Shown here one piece after another: positions 17,401 to 25,248 of a stretch of DNA of 53,042 bases (position 1 is the stretch's first letter; each line of letters opens with the position of its first letter). The translations under genes and the position numbers were made by a program. Source of the stretch: Acidobacteriota bacterium (lineage in GTDB: Bacteria; Acidobacteriota; Thermoanaerobaculia; Multivoradales; SZUA-115); NCBI GenBank assembly GCA_024277255.1, contig JAJRVQ010000066.1, positions 1 through 53,042 of the forward strand, in the 5' to 3' direction. The notes beneath the pieces are model-generated. The model worked only from the letters and a program-made list of their open reading frames with translations. It had not been told where the DNA came from and did not search any database.

Positions 17401-20400
17401 GTCCGGCAGGGTGAGCACCCCGCCGTTTTTCAGCACGGTGACTTTCTGCCGCTGCGAGAAATGCTTCGCCGGATCGAGGTTGCGGGTCAGGCGCAGATCG
17501 CGGATGGCGACTCCCTCGCCCTCGGCCAGCGAGAGCTGGCGGTAGGCGGCGTTGCTCTCATTGACGGCGAGCACATGGACCTGCTGGCGGTCGCCGAGAT
17601 CGGCGCGGTCGATGGTGACGACGCCGTTCTCATCCGGCAACAGATTGTAAACCACCGGCGCCTGGTCGTGGAGAAATTCATAGCCGGGATAGACCGCCTC
17701 CACCGCGGGTGCCGGCGCCATCGGCCTGTCCGCGCCGGGCCTCCCCGGCATGCCGCCGCGCTGGGCGATCTTGGCGTCTTTCGAGCGCCCGTAGTCCTCG
17801 CCGGCCCTGGCTTCGGCGATGGTGGTCTCGGTGGAGCGCAGCGCCCAGGGGTTGAGCAGCAGGCCGGGCCGCCCGAGCAGGTTGCCGGGAAATTTGACGG
17901 CCGCGCGGCGCTCCAGAATGTAACGATACTCCTCGCCGATGTCGCGACCGGACAGGTAGAGCGTTTCCGCCGATCCGCGGGAAACCGTGAGCGGCTCGGC
18001 CCAGTTTGGCCGACCCAGGGAGGCGAGCGGAAACTCGGGCAGGAAACGGGTCGCCACCAGGTGCACGCGAGTCATGGCGTCGGCGTTGACCAGGCGCAGC
18101 GTCAGCTTGTCGGCGTCGGCTTTCAGCGAGGCGATCTGCAAGGGCGCGGCGTTCTTGATCTGCAGGTGACGCCAGCGCGACAGCGCATAACCGGATTGCT
18201 CGGCGTCTGCGGCGGTGACGCGAACGACGACGCGTTCCCCCGTCCGGCGGAGGAAGAGTTCGTAGTCGCCGGCGGTCAGCCCGGTGATTTCGAGCAGGCC
18301 GTCGCGCAGCACCGCCTTGGCGAAGACGTCGGCGACGAAAGCGCCGGAGCGGGTTTCGAGCAGGGCGAAGTCGGCGGGATCGAGCGCCTCGCCGCCGGCG
18401 AAAGTCACCGGCACGCGCACCGGCTCGCCGACCTTGGCGTTGATCGATGCCGGCAACCGGTTGAATCCCTGATAACGCGCCAGATCCCACGACCGCGGCG
18501 GCAGTCCGTCGCCGGACACCTCTATGCGCTCGTGACCCGACAGGGTGGTGAGCGCAACCCGACCCTGTTGATCGGTCTTCAGCGGGAACTCCTGGAGCTG
18601 GGTGAAGTCGCGGTGCTTGAGGCGCACGCGGACGGCGCGGTCGGGCAGGGCCTCGCCGGTCTTGCCGAGAACCTCCAGCACCCACACGCCATCGATGCGG
18701 CTGAGGTGGGCGTCGGCGATGTGCTCGGTGCGGTCGATTGAGTTGACCTCGAAGTCGCGCGCAGTGACGAGATCCTGGCGGCCGCCGCCGGCGCTGATTT
18801 TGCCGATCTTGGCGCGCAGTTCGACGGACACGCTGGCGAGACGCTCGGGCACGCGGAACGGGTGCAGCGACTCGCGGTCGTCGAACAGCTTGAACCCGGG
18901 AACCTCGGTGACCGACTCGATGCCGTCGTGATCGGTGGTGCGAATCACCAGCTTCGGCTCTTCGAGCACGGACAACGTGGCGGGCTGGCCGTTGACGCGG
19001 AGATCGGGGCGGATCGCCACGGTGGCCATTTTGCCGGGCAGCAGGGTCTCGCGGTCGAGGTGGAACCCGGCGCTGAGCGCGTAGCTCTCGGCGGGCTGTC
19101 GCAGCGTTTCGAAGGTGGCGAAATCGCCGTCGGTCAGCACCACGGGACGCGCGCCGGGCTCAGTCGAAAAGGGCAGCATGATGACGCCGTCCTTGGCCTC
19201 TGGATCGGGCCGGTACTGGCGTCCGCCGGACCACACCGACGGCGACTTGGCCGGGCGGTTGTCCTGGGTCAGCACGGTGACGGCGACGCCCGCCGCAGTG
19301 GTTTCGGCTAGATACTGCAGCCGGCCCTTGCGCACCAGCGCGCGGCTGGAGCGACCGTTGCCGATGAACTCGATCACCCACACTCCGCGCTGTCCGGCCA
19401 GCGAATCGAAGGTGAAAGTGCGCTGCACCCGGCGAATGGGCGGCTCTTCGTAGGCGTGGGCGGTCTCCTCGTTGGGGACGAGGCCGTCGAGATCGAGATC
19501 GGTGTTCAGCTCGCGCTTTTCCTCGAGGAAAAAGTTCAGCGCGTTGATCTCGTAAACCTTGACCATCAGTTTGCCGGCGTTCTTGACGAACACATCGAGC
19601 GACACCGGATCGCCGGGCGCGAAGGTCTCGGGATTGCCGGCGGCGAACTCGATATCGACCCGCTCTTTGAGCGCCTGCACGGCGGCGGGCGACAACAGGG
19701 AGAACCACTTTTCGGCGTCGCCGGCACCACTGGTCAGTTTGGCCTCGGCGAACAGGGGCTTGAGGTAGCTCTCGCGGACGAAGGGCGCGTAGCCTTTCCA
19801 GTCGGCGTCCTCGACGAAGTAATGCAGCAGAAAATCGCGCACCAGGGACTCGTCCTGGCGGATGGGCGGGCAGGCGGTGACCGCAGTGAAGTCGGCGTTG
19901 AGATCGACCGGGAAGCGCTGCTGTGGCGCGTCCTTCAGGTACCTCGGCTCGACGTAGGGCAGCGGGCGCGGCAGGCGCAGGTAGGCGAGAAACAGTTCGC
20001 GCGGGTAGTCACCGGCGCGCTGATGATGCTGGAGGAGCTGGTAGAGCACGTGGGCCTTGAGCGAATTAAAGGCCGGATCGAGACTCTTGGCGTAGTCCCA
20101 CAGGCGGGCGAGATAGGCCCCGCGCTCGGTGGTGTCGCGGGCCCAGTCCACGTCCGGACTCGGGCGCAGATGAAGCATGCGCTGATGGACGAAATTGGCG
20201 TTGGTCTTGAGCGCCGGATGCAGCCGCAGCAGCTCGTCTAGTTGTCCGGGCAACAGCAGTCGATGGATGGCGAACTCGCCGAAACCGCGGCTCTGCTTGG
20301 TGCGCAGGTCGGCGGCAACGAGGCCGACGAGACGCGGGTAGTCGGGATGACGCAGCCGGGCGAGGAGATCGCGCAAGCGTTTGCCCCCGATCTCGATGTC

Positions 20401-20931
20401 GTCGCGCAGCAGGCGGTCGAGTCCGGGGTCGGCCACCAGCGAAACGGTGTCGGACTCGCGGAAGGCACGCGCCTGGTAGGCCTCCCAGGTGACGCGCTTG
20501 GGATCGATGGCGACCGGGAAGTTGGGCTTGGCGTTGAGGCGTTCCTGCTGATGATTGAAACTCAGACCGAGCTGCCGGGTGAGGTAAGCGAGCGACCCTT
20601 TCGGATCTTCCCCGTAGCGCAGCAGGGCCTGGCGGTTGCGGATTTCGCGCACCAGCGGCGTCTCGCCATAGCGCTTGATCCACGGCTCGAAGAAGGCCTC
20701 CACGGCGGCGAATTGTCCCTGATTCTGCGCGTGCAGAGCATGGTAGTAATAATACTCCTCGGTGCCGGGGATGAGTTGCTCGAGGGCTTTGTCGCGGTCC
20801 TTGGCGAGAGCGAAGGTTTCGATGAAGCCGATGGCCTCGTCGGCGCTGGCGTCAGGAATCGGAACTGCCGGAGCCAAGACGAGCAGGGCGAGGAGCAGAC
20901 CGAGGGAGCGGGGGGCGGGTGGGGGTTTCAT
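14443..20931 (-). CDS. Giant secreted protein of unknown function (macroglobulin-like layout)
   Basis: A 2162-residue protein with a signal peptide (about residues 1-31; LGLLLALLVLAPAVP core). The N-terminal 450 residues are helical and TPR-like. From about 480 come beta-rich segments with repeated 'D-x-x-G-x-P' linkers (TQDNRPAKSP near 585, LLPGKMATVAIRPDL near 630, GKTGEALPDRAVRVRLKH near 760), reminiscent of alpha-2-macroglobulin MG domains. No thioester motif (C-x-E-Q) is visible. A conserved-looking HACHELNFFLSRHDPEFF stretch lies near 1237, a Gly/Gln-rich low-complexity linker near 1367, a helical TPR-like part from about 1650, and a terminal KDGYTDLRGKFDYVSLNT motif near 2120. It is probably periplasmic or surface-exposed. 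I cannot name a function. The start ATG 20931 directly precedes the signal peptide. Confidence 0.85.
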   Translation of the reverse strand: MKPPPAPRSLGLLLALLVLAPAVPIPDASADEAIGFIETFALAKDRDKALEQLIPGTEEYYYYHALHAQNQGQFAAVEAFFEPWIKRYGETPLVREIRNRQALLRYGEDPKGSLAYLTRQLGLSFNHQQERLNAKPNFPVAIDPKRVTWEAYQARAFRESDTVSLVADPGLDRLLRDDIEIGGKRLRDLLARLRHPDYPRLVGLVAADLRTKQSRGFGEFAIHRLLLPGQLDELLRLHPALKTNANFVHQRMLHLRPSPDVDWARDTTERGAYLARLWDYAKSLDPAFNSLKAHVLYQLLQHHQRAGDYPRELFLAYLRLPRPLPYVEPRYLKDAPQQRFPVDLNADFTAVTACPPIRQDESLVRDFLLHYFVEDADWKGYAPFVRESYLKPLFAEAKLTSGAGDAEKWFSLLSPAAVQALKERVDIEFAAGNPETFAPGDPVSLDVFVKNAGKLMVKVYEINALNFFLEEKRELNTDLDLDGLVPNEETAHAYEEPPIRRVQRTFTFDSLAGQRGVWVIEFIGNGRSSRALVRKGRLQYLAETTAAGVAVTVLTQDNRPAKSPSVWSGGRQYRPDPEAKDGVIMLPFSTEPGARPVVLTDGDFATFETLRQPAESYALSAGFHLDRETLLPGKMATVAIRPDLRVNGQPATLSVLEEPKLVIRTTDHDGIESVTEVPGFKLFDDRESLHPFRVPERLASVSVELRAKIGKISAGGGRQDLVTARDFEVNSIDRTEHIADAHLSRIDGVWVLEVLGKTGEALPDRAVRVRLKHRDFTQLQEFPLKTDQQGRVALTTLSGHERIEVSGDGLPPRSWDLARYQGFNRLPASINAKVGEPVRVPVTFAGGEALDPADFALLETRSGAFVADVFAKAVLRDGLLEITGLTAGDYELFLRRTGERVVVRVTAADAEQSGYALSRWRHLQIKNAAPLQIASLKADADKLTLRLVNADAMTRVHLVATRFLPEFPLASLGRPNWAEPLTVSRGSAETLYLSGRDIGEEYRYILERRAAVKFPGNLLGRPGLLLNPWALRSTETTIAEARAGEDYGRSKDAKIAQRGGMPGRPGADRPMAPAPAVEAVYPGYEFLHDQAPVVYNLLPDENGVVTIDRADLGDRQQVHVLAVNESNAAYRQLSLAEGEGVAIRDLRLTRNLDPAKHFSQRQKVTVLKNGGVLTLPDVRSSELEIYDTLGGVWAVLAGINGAEGGEGGAQLAKFAFLLDWPALDDARKRTLYSQHACHELNFFLSRHDPEFFAAVIRPYLANKRDKTFMDHYLTVADLSPYTRPWAFGRLNIVERILLARRLGGGEPAATSRHVRELFALVPVDPQRKSFYFRSALRGKATWGVDAGAALEGLAEFKQESEMLRRGEGKGQGQGHGQVALLGGTARNMDSLALMPPAAPAEMNGDAAPAKKAPAKQFAGANRKAVAGKEVADKLGLAFDRRADIGKLRERSRALFRKLEATQEWAENNYYQLPIAQQVADLITANAFWRDFAAWDGKGSFYSREFPAASRNFAEMMLALAVLDPPFEAKQHDLTIEDGVLTLKAGSPLIAFHEEVEETPTAKNPPPVLVSQNFFRVGDRYLHVDGRQSDKFVTGEFLTGVLYGGQVVATNPTSSSRDLEVLLQIPRGALPAAGSAYTETERIRLEPFSTRKLELYFYFPAPSGEGKTFPHYPVQVSQGGEVVAWAEPFTFNVVDQLSTLDKASWDYLSQFGEEQEVIAYLEQHNVHRLDLGRVAWRCRKSADFFRRVVALLDDRHAWDATLWSYGLFHNDTAVARQYLLHREDFLSQCGQWLESELVSIDPVSRHWYQHLEYRPLVNARAHRLGRERKILNDRFRSQYQGYLKILGYQSEFGASDTLGVAYYLFLQDRVEEALARLDAVGEQAPDGVESRLQFDYLRAYAALYREAPGDAAKIAAEYADYPVDRWRERFGQVADQVKEIRGVKVVDADPAKPDDEGGDGRRDRQQEALAASEANFELKTEGREVTISYRNLDRVRINYYEMDLEFLFSSNPFVSENSGRFAYIRPNVTLLKELPKDKEEVSFEIPERFASRNVLVEIVGAGKKRSTAMYANALKVQLVENYGRVEVRHADTGKPMPKVYVKVYARFEDGSVRFFKDGYTDLRGKFDYVSLNTNELEAVKRLSLLVASGDAGSLVREVAPPKR

Positions 20932-21104
20932 GGCGTAAACGAAGTGGTGGGTTTTCACGACTATAACGAACCGCACGCCGATGAGTGAGGGCAAAGTTGT
21001 AAAGAATGTGTGAGGGGAAAGCGGCACAGGGATTTAGCGGCACAGGAGAGTAGCGACATAGAGTGGGGAAGGCGACCGAGGCAAGAACCGGCTGAGTGGC
21101 GCCC

Positions 21105-21133
21105 ACTGGGAGCGCAGGCGTCTCGCCTGCATC
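21105..21133. repeat. Palindromic repeat family A, copy 1
   Basis: ACTGGGAGCGCAGGCG followed by TCTCGCCTGCATC. The core GCAGGCG/CGCCTGC forms a 7-bp stem with a 3-nt loop. Other copies are at 34909-34937, 51700-51729 and (inverted) 51789-51818. Confidence 0.85.
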
Positions 21134-21227
21134 TTTCCGAAACCGACCCTGACCACGTCAGGATCTCATCTTTGAGATATCTTAATCATTCGCTCTTCTT
21201 AAATAGATATTAAAAATCTAATATTTA

Positions 21228-21242
21228 TGGAATTTACCTTGC
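21228..21242 (+). promoter_or_regulatory. Possible sigma-54 (-24/-12) promoter
   Basis: TGGAATTTACCTTGC has GG and GC at the exact 10-nt spacing required of a sigma-54 promoter and a perfect TTGC half; the -24 half matches TGG only. It lies in the AT-rich zone about 335 nt before the co-polymerase start. Exopolysaccharide operons are sometimes under sigma-54 activators, but no such activator gene is in the window. Confidence 0.35.
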
Positions 21243-21575
21243 GCATTGTCTATTTTTTATTACTGTTATTGTAATTTCTAATATTGATGATGATCCGATT
21301 CTTTCCGTTCCGCAGGAATGAGGCGCATCTGCCCGCGACCGTTCTGGTCGCGCGCCGGGTGGTCGCCTTTTTCCACACGCTCTGGCCCCCTCACGGCCAA
21401 CAGGATCTGCGTCCGGCTGCCGCCGTCAAAGCACCGCCGACCCGAGCGCATCACGTGCCCCCTCGAAACCGGCCTCGGCCTCTGCGGCCACGCATCTAGG
21501 TGCCCCTGCGTGCCCACCTGCCTGACTCTTTCCAACTCTTTCCGATTCCCCGCCTCTCCGCTCGTCCCGCCTTTC

Positions 21576-23708
21576 ATGAATCCGCCACCGCAGATTTCTT
21601 CTTCCGGCCCGTCTTTCCCCGGATACCCGACCCTCGATCTTGAGGCGCTGGTCGGAACGGTGCGGAAACGCCTCTGGCTCATCGCCGGCGTTTTTCTGAC
21701 CTGCGTGTTGATCGCCGTCCTCTACGTGCAGTTCGTCGCCAAGAAGCAGTATGAGTCCATCGCCGTGGTCTATGTGGAACGCGAGCAAGTGCTCAACGAC
21801 GACATCCGCTCCGTCCTCAGCAACGATTTCACCAAGCTGGATTCGCTCAAGTCACTGGAACGCAGCATCGTCTCCGGGTCGGTCATTTTGCGCACGGTAA
21901 AGAAACTCGATCTGCTCTCCGATCCCGACTTCATCAAGCCCAACAAAAACGGCAAGCCCTACTCCGACGCCGAGATCGTCGAGCTGGTCAGCCGCCGGGT
22001 GAAGGCCACCCTCGAACGCGGCACCCGACTCATCGTGGTGAAGGTGAAGGACACCTCCCCGGCCCGCGCCCAAAAGCTTGCCGAAACTTTCGTTTCCGAG
22101 TTCGAGGATCACATGATGGAGCAGAATTTGGCGTCGGCAAAAAAGGCCACCGCAATGCTGCGGGAGCAGGCCAAGGAACAACTCGAGCGCGTCAATCAGG
22201 CCGAGGAAATGCTGCAGGCGTTTCGCGAAAGCCATCCGGACACGTCGCTCGACGAGGACGGCGTCACCGAGCGAAAACTCAACGATCTCGATCGCCTGCT
22301 CAGCGACGCCAACAACGAACGCCTGCGCCTCGAAGCCGAGGTCGCCAAACTTGATTCTCTCGACCCCGACGATCCCGAGTCCATACTCGAGATCGGCGAC
22401 TACGTCGGCCATGAACACATCGCCAAGCTGTTGCTCGCCCGCAACTCCAAGCGGGCCGAGATGGTCAAAATCCGCCGCCAGTATCAGCCGGATCATCCCA
22501 CTTACATCGCCTACATCTCCGATCTGGAGGGTCTCGACCAGGAAGTCGCCGGAGTCGCGCGTGATGTCGGCGCCACCATTCGCAAGCGCCACGACACCGC
22601 AGTCGAGCATGCCAAGCAGTTGGCCAAGACCGTCACCGAGCAAAAGCGAAAACTGCTTTCGGTCGATCGCGTGCGCAAGGAATTCCGCACCCTCAAGCAG
22701 CAGGTCGATGCCAATGCCCACACCTACAACTCCCTCCTTGCCCGCATCAACGAGACCGATGTGACCGAGGGCGTAAAGGAATCTGTCATTCGCATGGAGC
22801 AGGCGCCGCTGGTCCCCTCGAAGCCGGTTTCACCAAAGAAAAAAATCGTCGTCGGCTTGGCTGGGGTGCTGGGCCTCATGCTCGGTTTCGGCGGCGCCAT
22901 CGGCCTGTCGCTGCTCAACCGCAGCCTGCTCACCCGGCGTCAGATCGAGCAGACGCTGGGCCTGCCGGTGCTGGCCGAGATCGCCGATGCCCCCGAGACC
23001 AACAAGGCGCTGCGCGACTCGCTGGTGGTGTTTTCGGACCCGCATTCCCTGGCGGCGGAAAGTTTCCGCTCGCTGCGCACGTCGCTTTCCACTCTCAGTC
23101 CCCGCAGTGTGCTGCTGACCAGCGCCATGCCCGGCGATGGCAAAAGCTTTTGCGCGCTCAATCTCGCGCTTCTCCAGGCGCAACTCGGCTACCGCACCCT
23201 GCTGGTCGATGCCGACTTTCGCCGGCCCAGTCTCTCCGAGGCGCTGCTCTATCGGCAGGCCCATCCCGACGCGGCTGATGCTCAACTGGAGTCGAAGAAT
23301 CTCTGCCAGCGCACGCCCTTTCCCAACCTCCATCTGCTGTCTTGTGCCCGCTTCGCCCCCAACACCGGCGAAGTCATGAGCGGCGAGCACTTCGCCGGCA
23401 TGCTCTGGGAGGCCTACCGCTCCTTCGACTGCGTCATCATCGACACCTCGCCCATCGGGCTGGTCAGTGACGCCCTCAACTTCGCCCGCCACGTCGATGC
23501 CGTGGCCCTGGTGGTGCGCTCCGGCGTGACCCAGACCGATGACGCCCAACTGGCCTGTCGCGAACTGCGTCGCCTGCGGGTGCCGCTGGCCGGCTGCATC
23601 CTCAACGGCACCGCCGACGAGGGACGCTCGAAAGCCTACTTCGAAACCTATCACCCCGCCGCCACCCAGCGCCCCAGCATGGCTCTGCCCCAGGGATCCA
23701 CTTCCTGA
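21576..23708 (+). CDS. Polysaccharide co-polymerase with BY-kinase domain (Wzc/ExoP-like)
   Basis: A 710-residue inner-membrane protein. A Wzz chain-length domain starts near residue 18 (PTLDLEALVGTVRKRLWLIA), with membrane helices at about 33-53 and 421-445 enclosing a long periplasmic coiled coil. The cytoplasmic kinase has Walker A TSAMPGDGKS (about 514), Walker A' VDADFRRPSL (about 542) and Walker B CVIIDTSPIGLVSDAL (about 619). The C-terminus has only two tyrosines (AYFETY), so the usual Tyr cluster for autophosphorylation is weak. It would set polymer length and couple synthesis to export. The start ATG 21576 follows a pyrimidine-rich leader without a Shine-Dalgarno site. First gene of the exopolysaccharide run. 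Confidence 0.92.
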   Translation: MNPPPQISSSGPSFPGYPTLDLEALVGTVRKRLWLIAGVFLTCVLIAVLYVQFVAKKQYESIAVVYVEREQVLNDDIRSVLSNDFTKLDSLKSLERSIVSGSVILRTVKKLDLLSDPDFIKPNKNGKPYSDAEIVELVSRRVKATLERGTRLIVVKVKDTSPARAQKLAETFVSEFEDHMMEQNLASAKKATAMLREQAKEQLERVNQAEEMLQAFRESHPDTSLDEDGVTERKLNDLDRLLSDANNERLRLEAEVAKLDSLDPDDPESILEIGDYVGHEHIAKLLLARNSKRAEMVKIRRQYQPDHPTYIAYISDLEGLDQEVAGVARDVGATIRKRHDTAVEHAKQLAKTVTEQKRKLLSVDRVRKEFRTLKQQVDANAHTYNSLLARINETDVTEGVKESVIRMEQAPLVPSKPVSPKKKIVVGLAGVLGLMLGFGGAIGLSLLNRSLLTRRQIEQTLGLPVLAEIADAPETNKALRDSLVVFSDPHSLAAESFRSLRTSLSTLSPRSVLLTSAMPGDGKSFCALNLALLQAQLGYRTLLVDADFRRPSLSEALLYRQAHPDAADAQLESKNLCQRTPFPNLHLLSCARFAPNTGEVMSGEHFAGMLWEAYRSFDCVIIDTSPIGLVSDALNFARHVDAVALVVRSGVTQTDDAQLACRELRRLRVPLAGCILNGTADEGRSKAYFETYHPAATQRPSMALPQGSTS

Positions 23709-23752
23709 GCGGGTCACGCGTCGCCGCCACTTTCTCCCGTCTCCCACCCCCC

Positions 23753-25222
23753 ATGAGTCATCCGAAATCCAGCACCGAGGCATCGATCCGGCACCAGGCC
23801 GAACCCTCGAAGACCGTCTACAACAAACTGGTGGCGCTGGCCTTTCTCGGCGACGCCGCCGTGGTCTGGGGCGCCCTGCTGCTGGCCTACTGGCTGCGTT
23901 TCGGCACTTCGTTGTTGCAGTATGGGGGGGCCGAACTCTCTGCGACGGCGCCCGGCATCGGCAGCTATTTCGGCCACTTTCTGGCGGGCGTCGGGCTCAT
24001 GCTCGCCATCCTCACCAACTTTCGCTTCTACGACCGGCGCAATTTCCTGTCGTTCCATCGCACGGTCAAGATCATCGGCAAATCCACCGCGCTGTGGACC
24101 GCCGCCTACCTGGCGGTGTCGCTCATCCTCCGCTTCAATCCCGCGATCAGCCGCCTTTACTGTGGACTCGGATTTCTCACGGTGCTCACCATTCTGCCGC
24201 TGTGGCGCTGGATGCTGTGGCGCATGGTGAGCCGGGAAAAATTCGCCTCCCGCCTGCGTCAGCGCGCCATCGTCATCGGCTGGAGCGAAGAATTCGAAAA
24301 AGCCTACCGCCTGTTTCGCAACGCCTCGGACCGGCCGTTCGCGGTCTGTGGATTCATCTCACCCCCCGGCGAGACACTTCCCGAGGAACGCCATTCCGAC
24401 CTCCGCGTCATCGGCCGCTACGAGGATCTCCCGCTGCTGCTGAACATGCGCATCTGCGATGTGGTGCTGGTGGCCAACATGGGCCGCCACACCAACGAAC
24501 TCATCCAACTGGCCGCTCTCTGCGAAAAGGAGATGGTGGAGTTCAAGCTGGTGCCAACTTGGTTCCGCGTGCTGCTCAGCGGCCTCCACCTGGAGACCGT
24601 CTCCGGCATGCCGGTACTCGGCATCTCCAGTCTGCCGCTGCACTCCGCGCTCAACCAGTATGTGAAACGCGCCGTCGATATCGTCGGCTCCCTGGTCGGG
24701 CTGACGCTCGCGGCCCCGCTCATCGCCCTCTTCGGTCTGCTCATCTATCGCGAAAGTCCGGGCCCGATCTTCTACCGGCAGCGGCGACTCGGCCAGGGCG
24801 GCCGACTGTTCGACATGGTCAAGCTGCGCAGCATGAAACTCGACGCGGAAAAATCCGGCGGCGCCGGGTGGACGGTGAAGGACGATCCGCGCTGTCTACG
24901 GGTCGGCAAATTCATGCGCCGCTGGAACGTCGATGAGATTCCCCAGTTCTGGAACGTTCTCAAAGGCGACATGAGCTTGGTGGGCCCGCGCCCGGAGCGA
25001 CCCGAGCTGATCCAGAATTTCAAAGAGGTCATCCCGCACTACAACGCCCGCCACCACATCAAGCCGGGCATCACCGGCTGGGCGCAGATCAACGGCCTGC
25101 GCGGCGACACCGACCTGACGGAACGGGTGCGCTTCGACCTCCATTACATCGAAAACTGGAACGTGCTGTTCGACTTCCAGATCATGATCCTCACCTTTCT
25201 CAAACGCGAGAACGCCTGCTGA
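23753..25222 (+). CDS. WcaJ-type undecaprenyl-phosphate sugar-1-phosphate transferase
   Basis: A 489-residue polyprenol phosphotransferase that starts the repeat unit by moving a hexose-1-phosphate to undecaprenyl phosphate. Four N-terminal membrane helices (about residues 25-160) precede a CoA-binding-like domain (RQRAIVIGWSEEFEKAYRLF). Another helix at about 305-330 (KRAVDIVGSLVGLTLAAPLI) leads into the bacterial sugar transferase domain: FYRQRRLGQGGRLFDMVKLR, then the catalytic region NVDEIPQFWNVLKGDMSLVG with PRPE, and KPGITGWAQINGLRG. Membrane topology fits the WcaJ/TIGR03023 group rather than PglC-like short forms. It lies 44 nt after the co-polymerase and 26 nt before the polymerase gene. 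The added sugar (glucose or galactose) is unknown. Confidence 0.93.
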   Translation: MSHPKSSTEASIRHQAEPSKTVYNKLVALAFLGDAAVVWGALLLAYWLRFGTSLLQYGGAELSATAPGIGSYFGHFLAGVGLMLAILTNFRFYDRRNFLSFHRTVKIIGKSTALWTAAYLAVSLILRFNPAISRLYCGLGFLTVLTILPLWRWMLWRMVSREKFASRLRQRAIVIGWSEEFEKAYRLFRNASDRPFAVCGFISPPGETLPEERHSDLRVIGRYEDLPLLLNMRICDVVLVANMGRHTNELIQLAALCEKEMVEFKLVPTWFRVLLSGLHLETVSGMPVLGISSLPLHSALNQYVKRAVDIVGSLVGLTLAAPLIALFGLLIYRESPGPIFYRQRRLGQGGRLFDMVKLRSMKLDAEKSGGAGWTVKDDPRCLRVGKFMRRWNVDEIPQFWNVLKGDMSLVGPRPERPELIQNFKEVIPHYNARHHIKPGITGWAQINGLRGDTDLTERVRFDLHYIENWNVLFDFQIMILTFLKRENAC

Positions 25223-25248
25223 GCGGCGACCAACACTGAACCCGCCCG

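Larger units (their letters stand above)
20932..21575. other. Intergenic region before the exopolysaccharide cluster
   Basis: No coding gene is supported in this 644-nt divergent gap. It holds a family A palindromic repeat (21105-21133), then a sharply AT-rich stretch (about 21168-21290) with a possible sigma-54 promoter, then a GC-rich 300-nt leader before the co-polymerase gene. The base composition change marks the likely promoter zone of the cluster. Promoters for the leftward giant gene should lie near 20940-21060. Confidence 0.6.

Noticed and set aside
16993..18741. Rightward open frame of 582 codons
   Set aside because: Same reason; wholly inside the giant gene on the other strand.
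14443..20931. Alpha-2-macroglobulin with thioester
   Set aside because: No C-x-E-Q thioester found; ACHEL near residue 1237 is not one.
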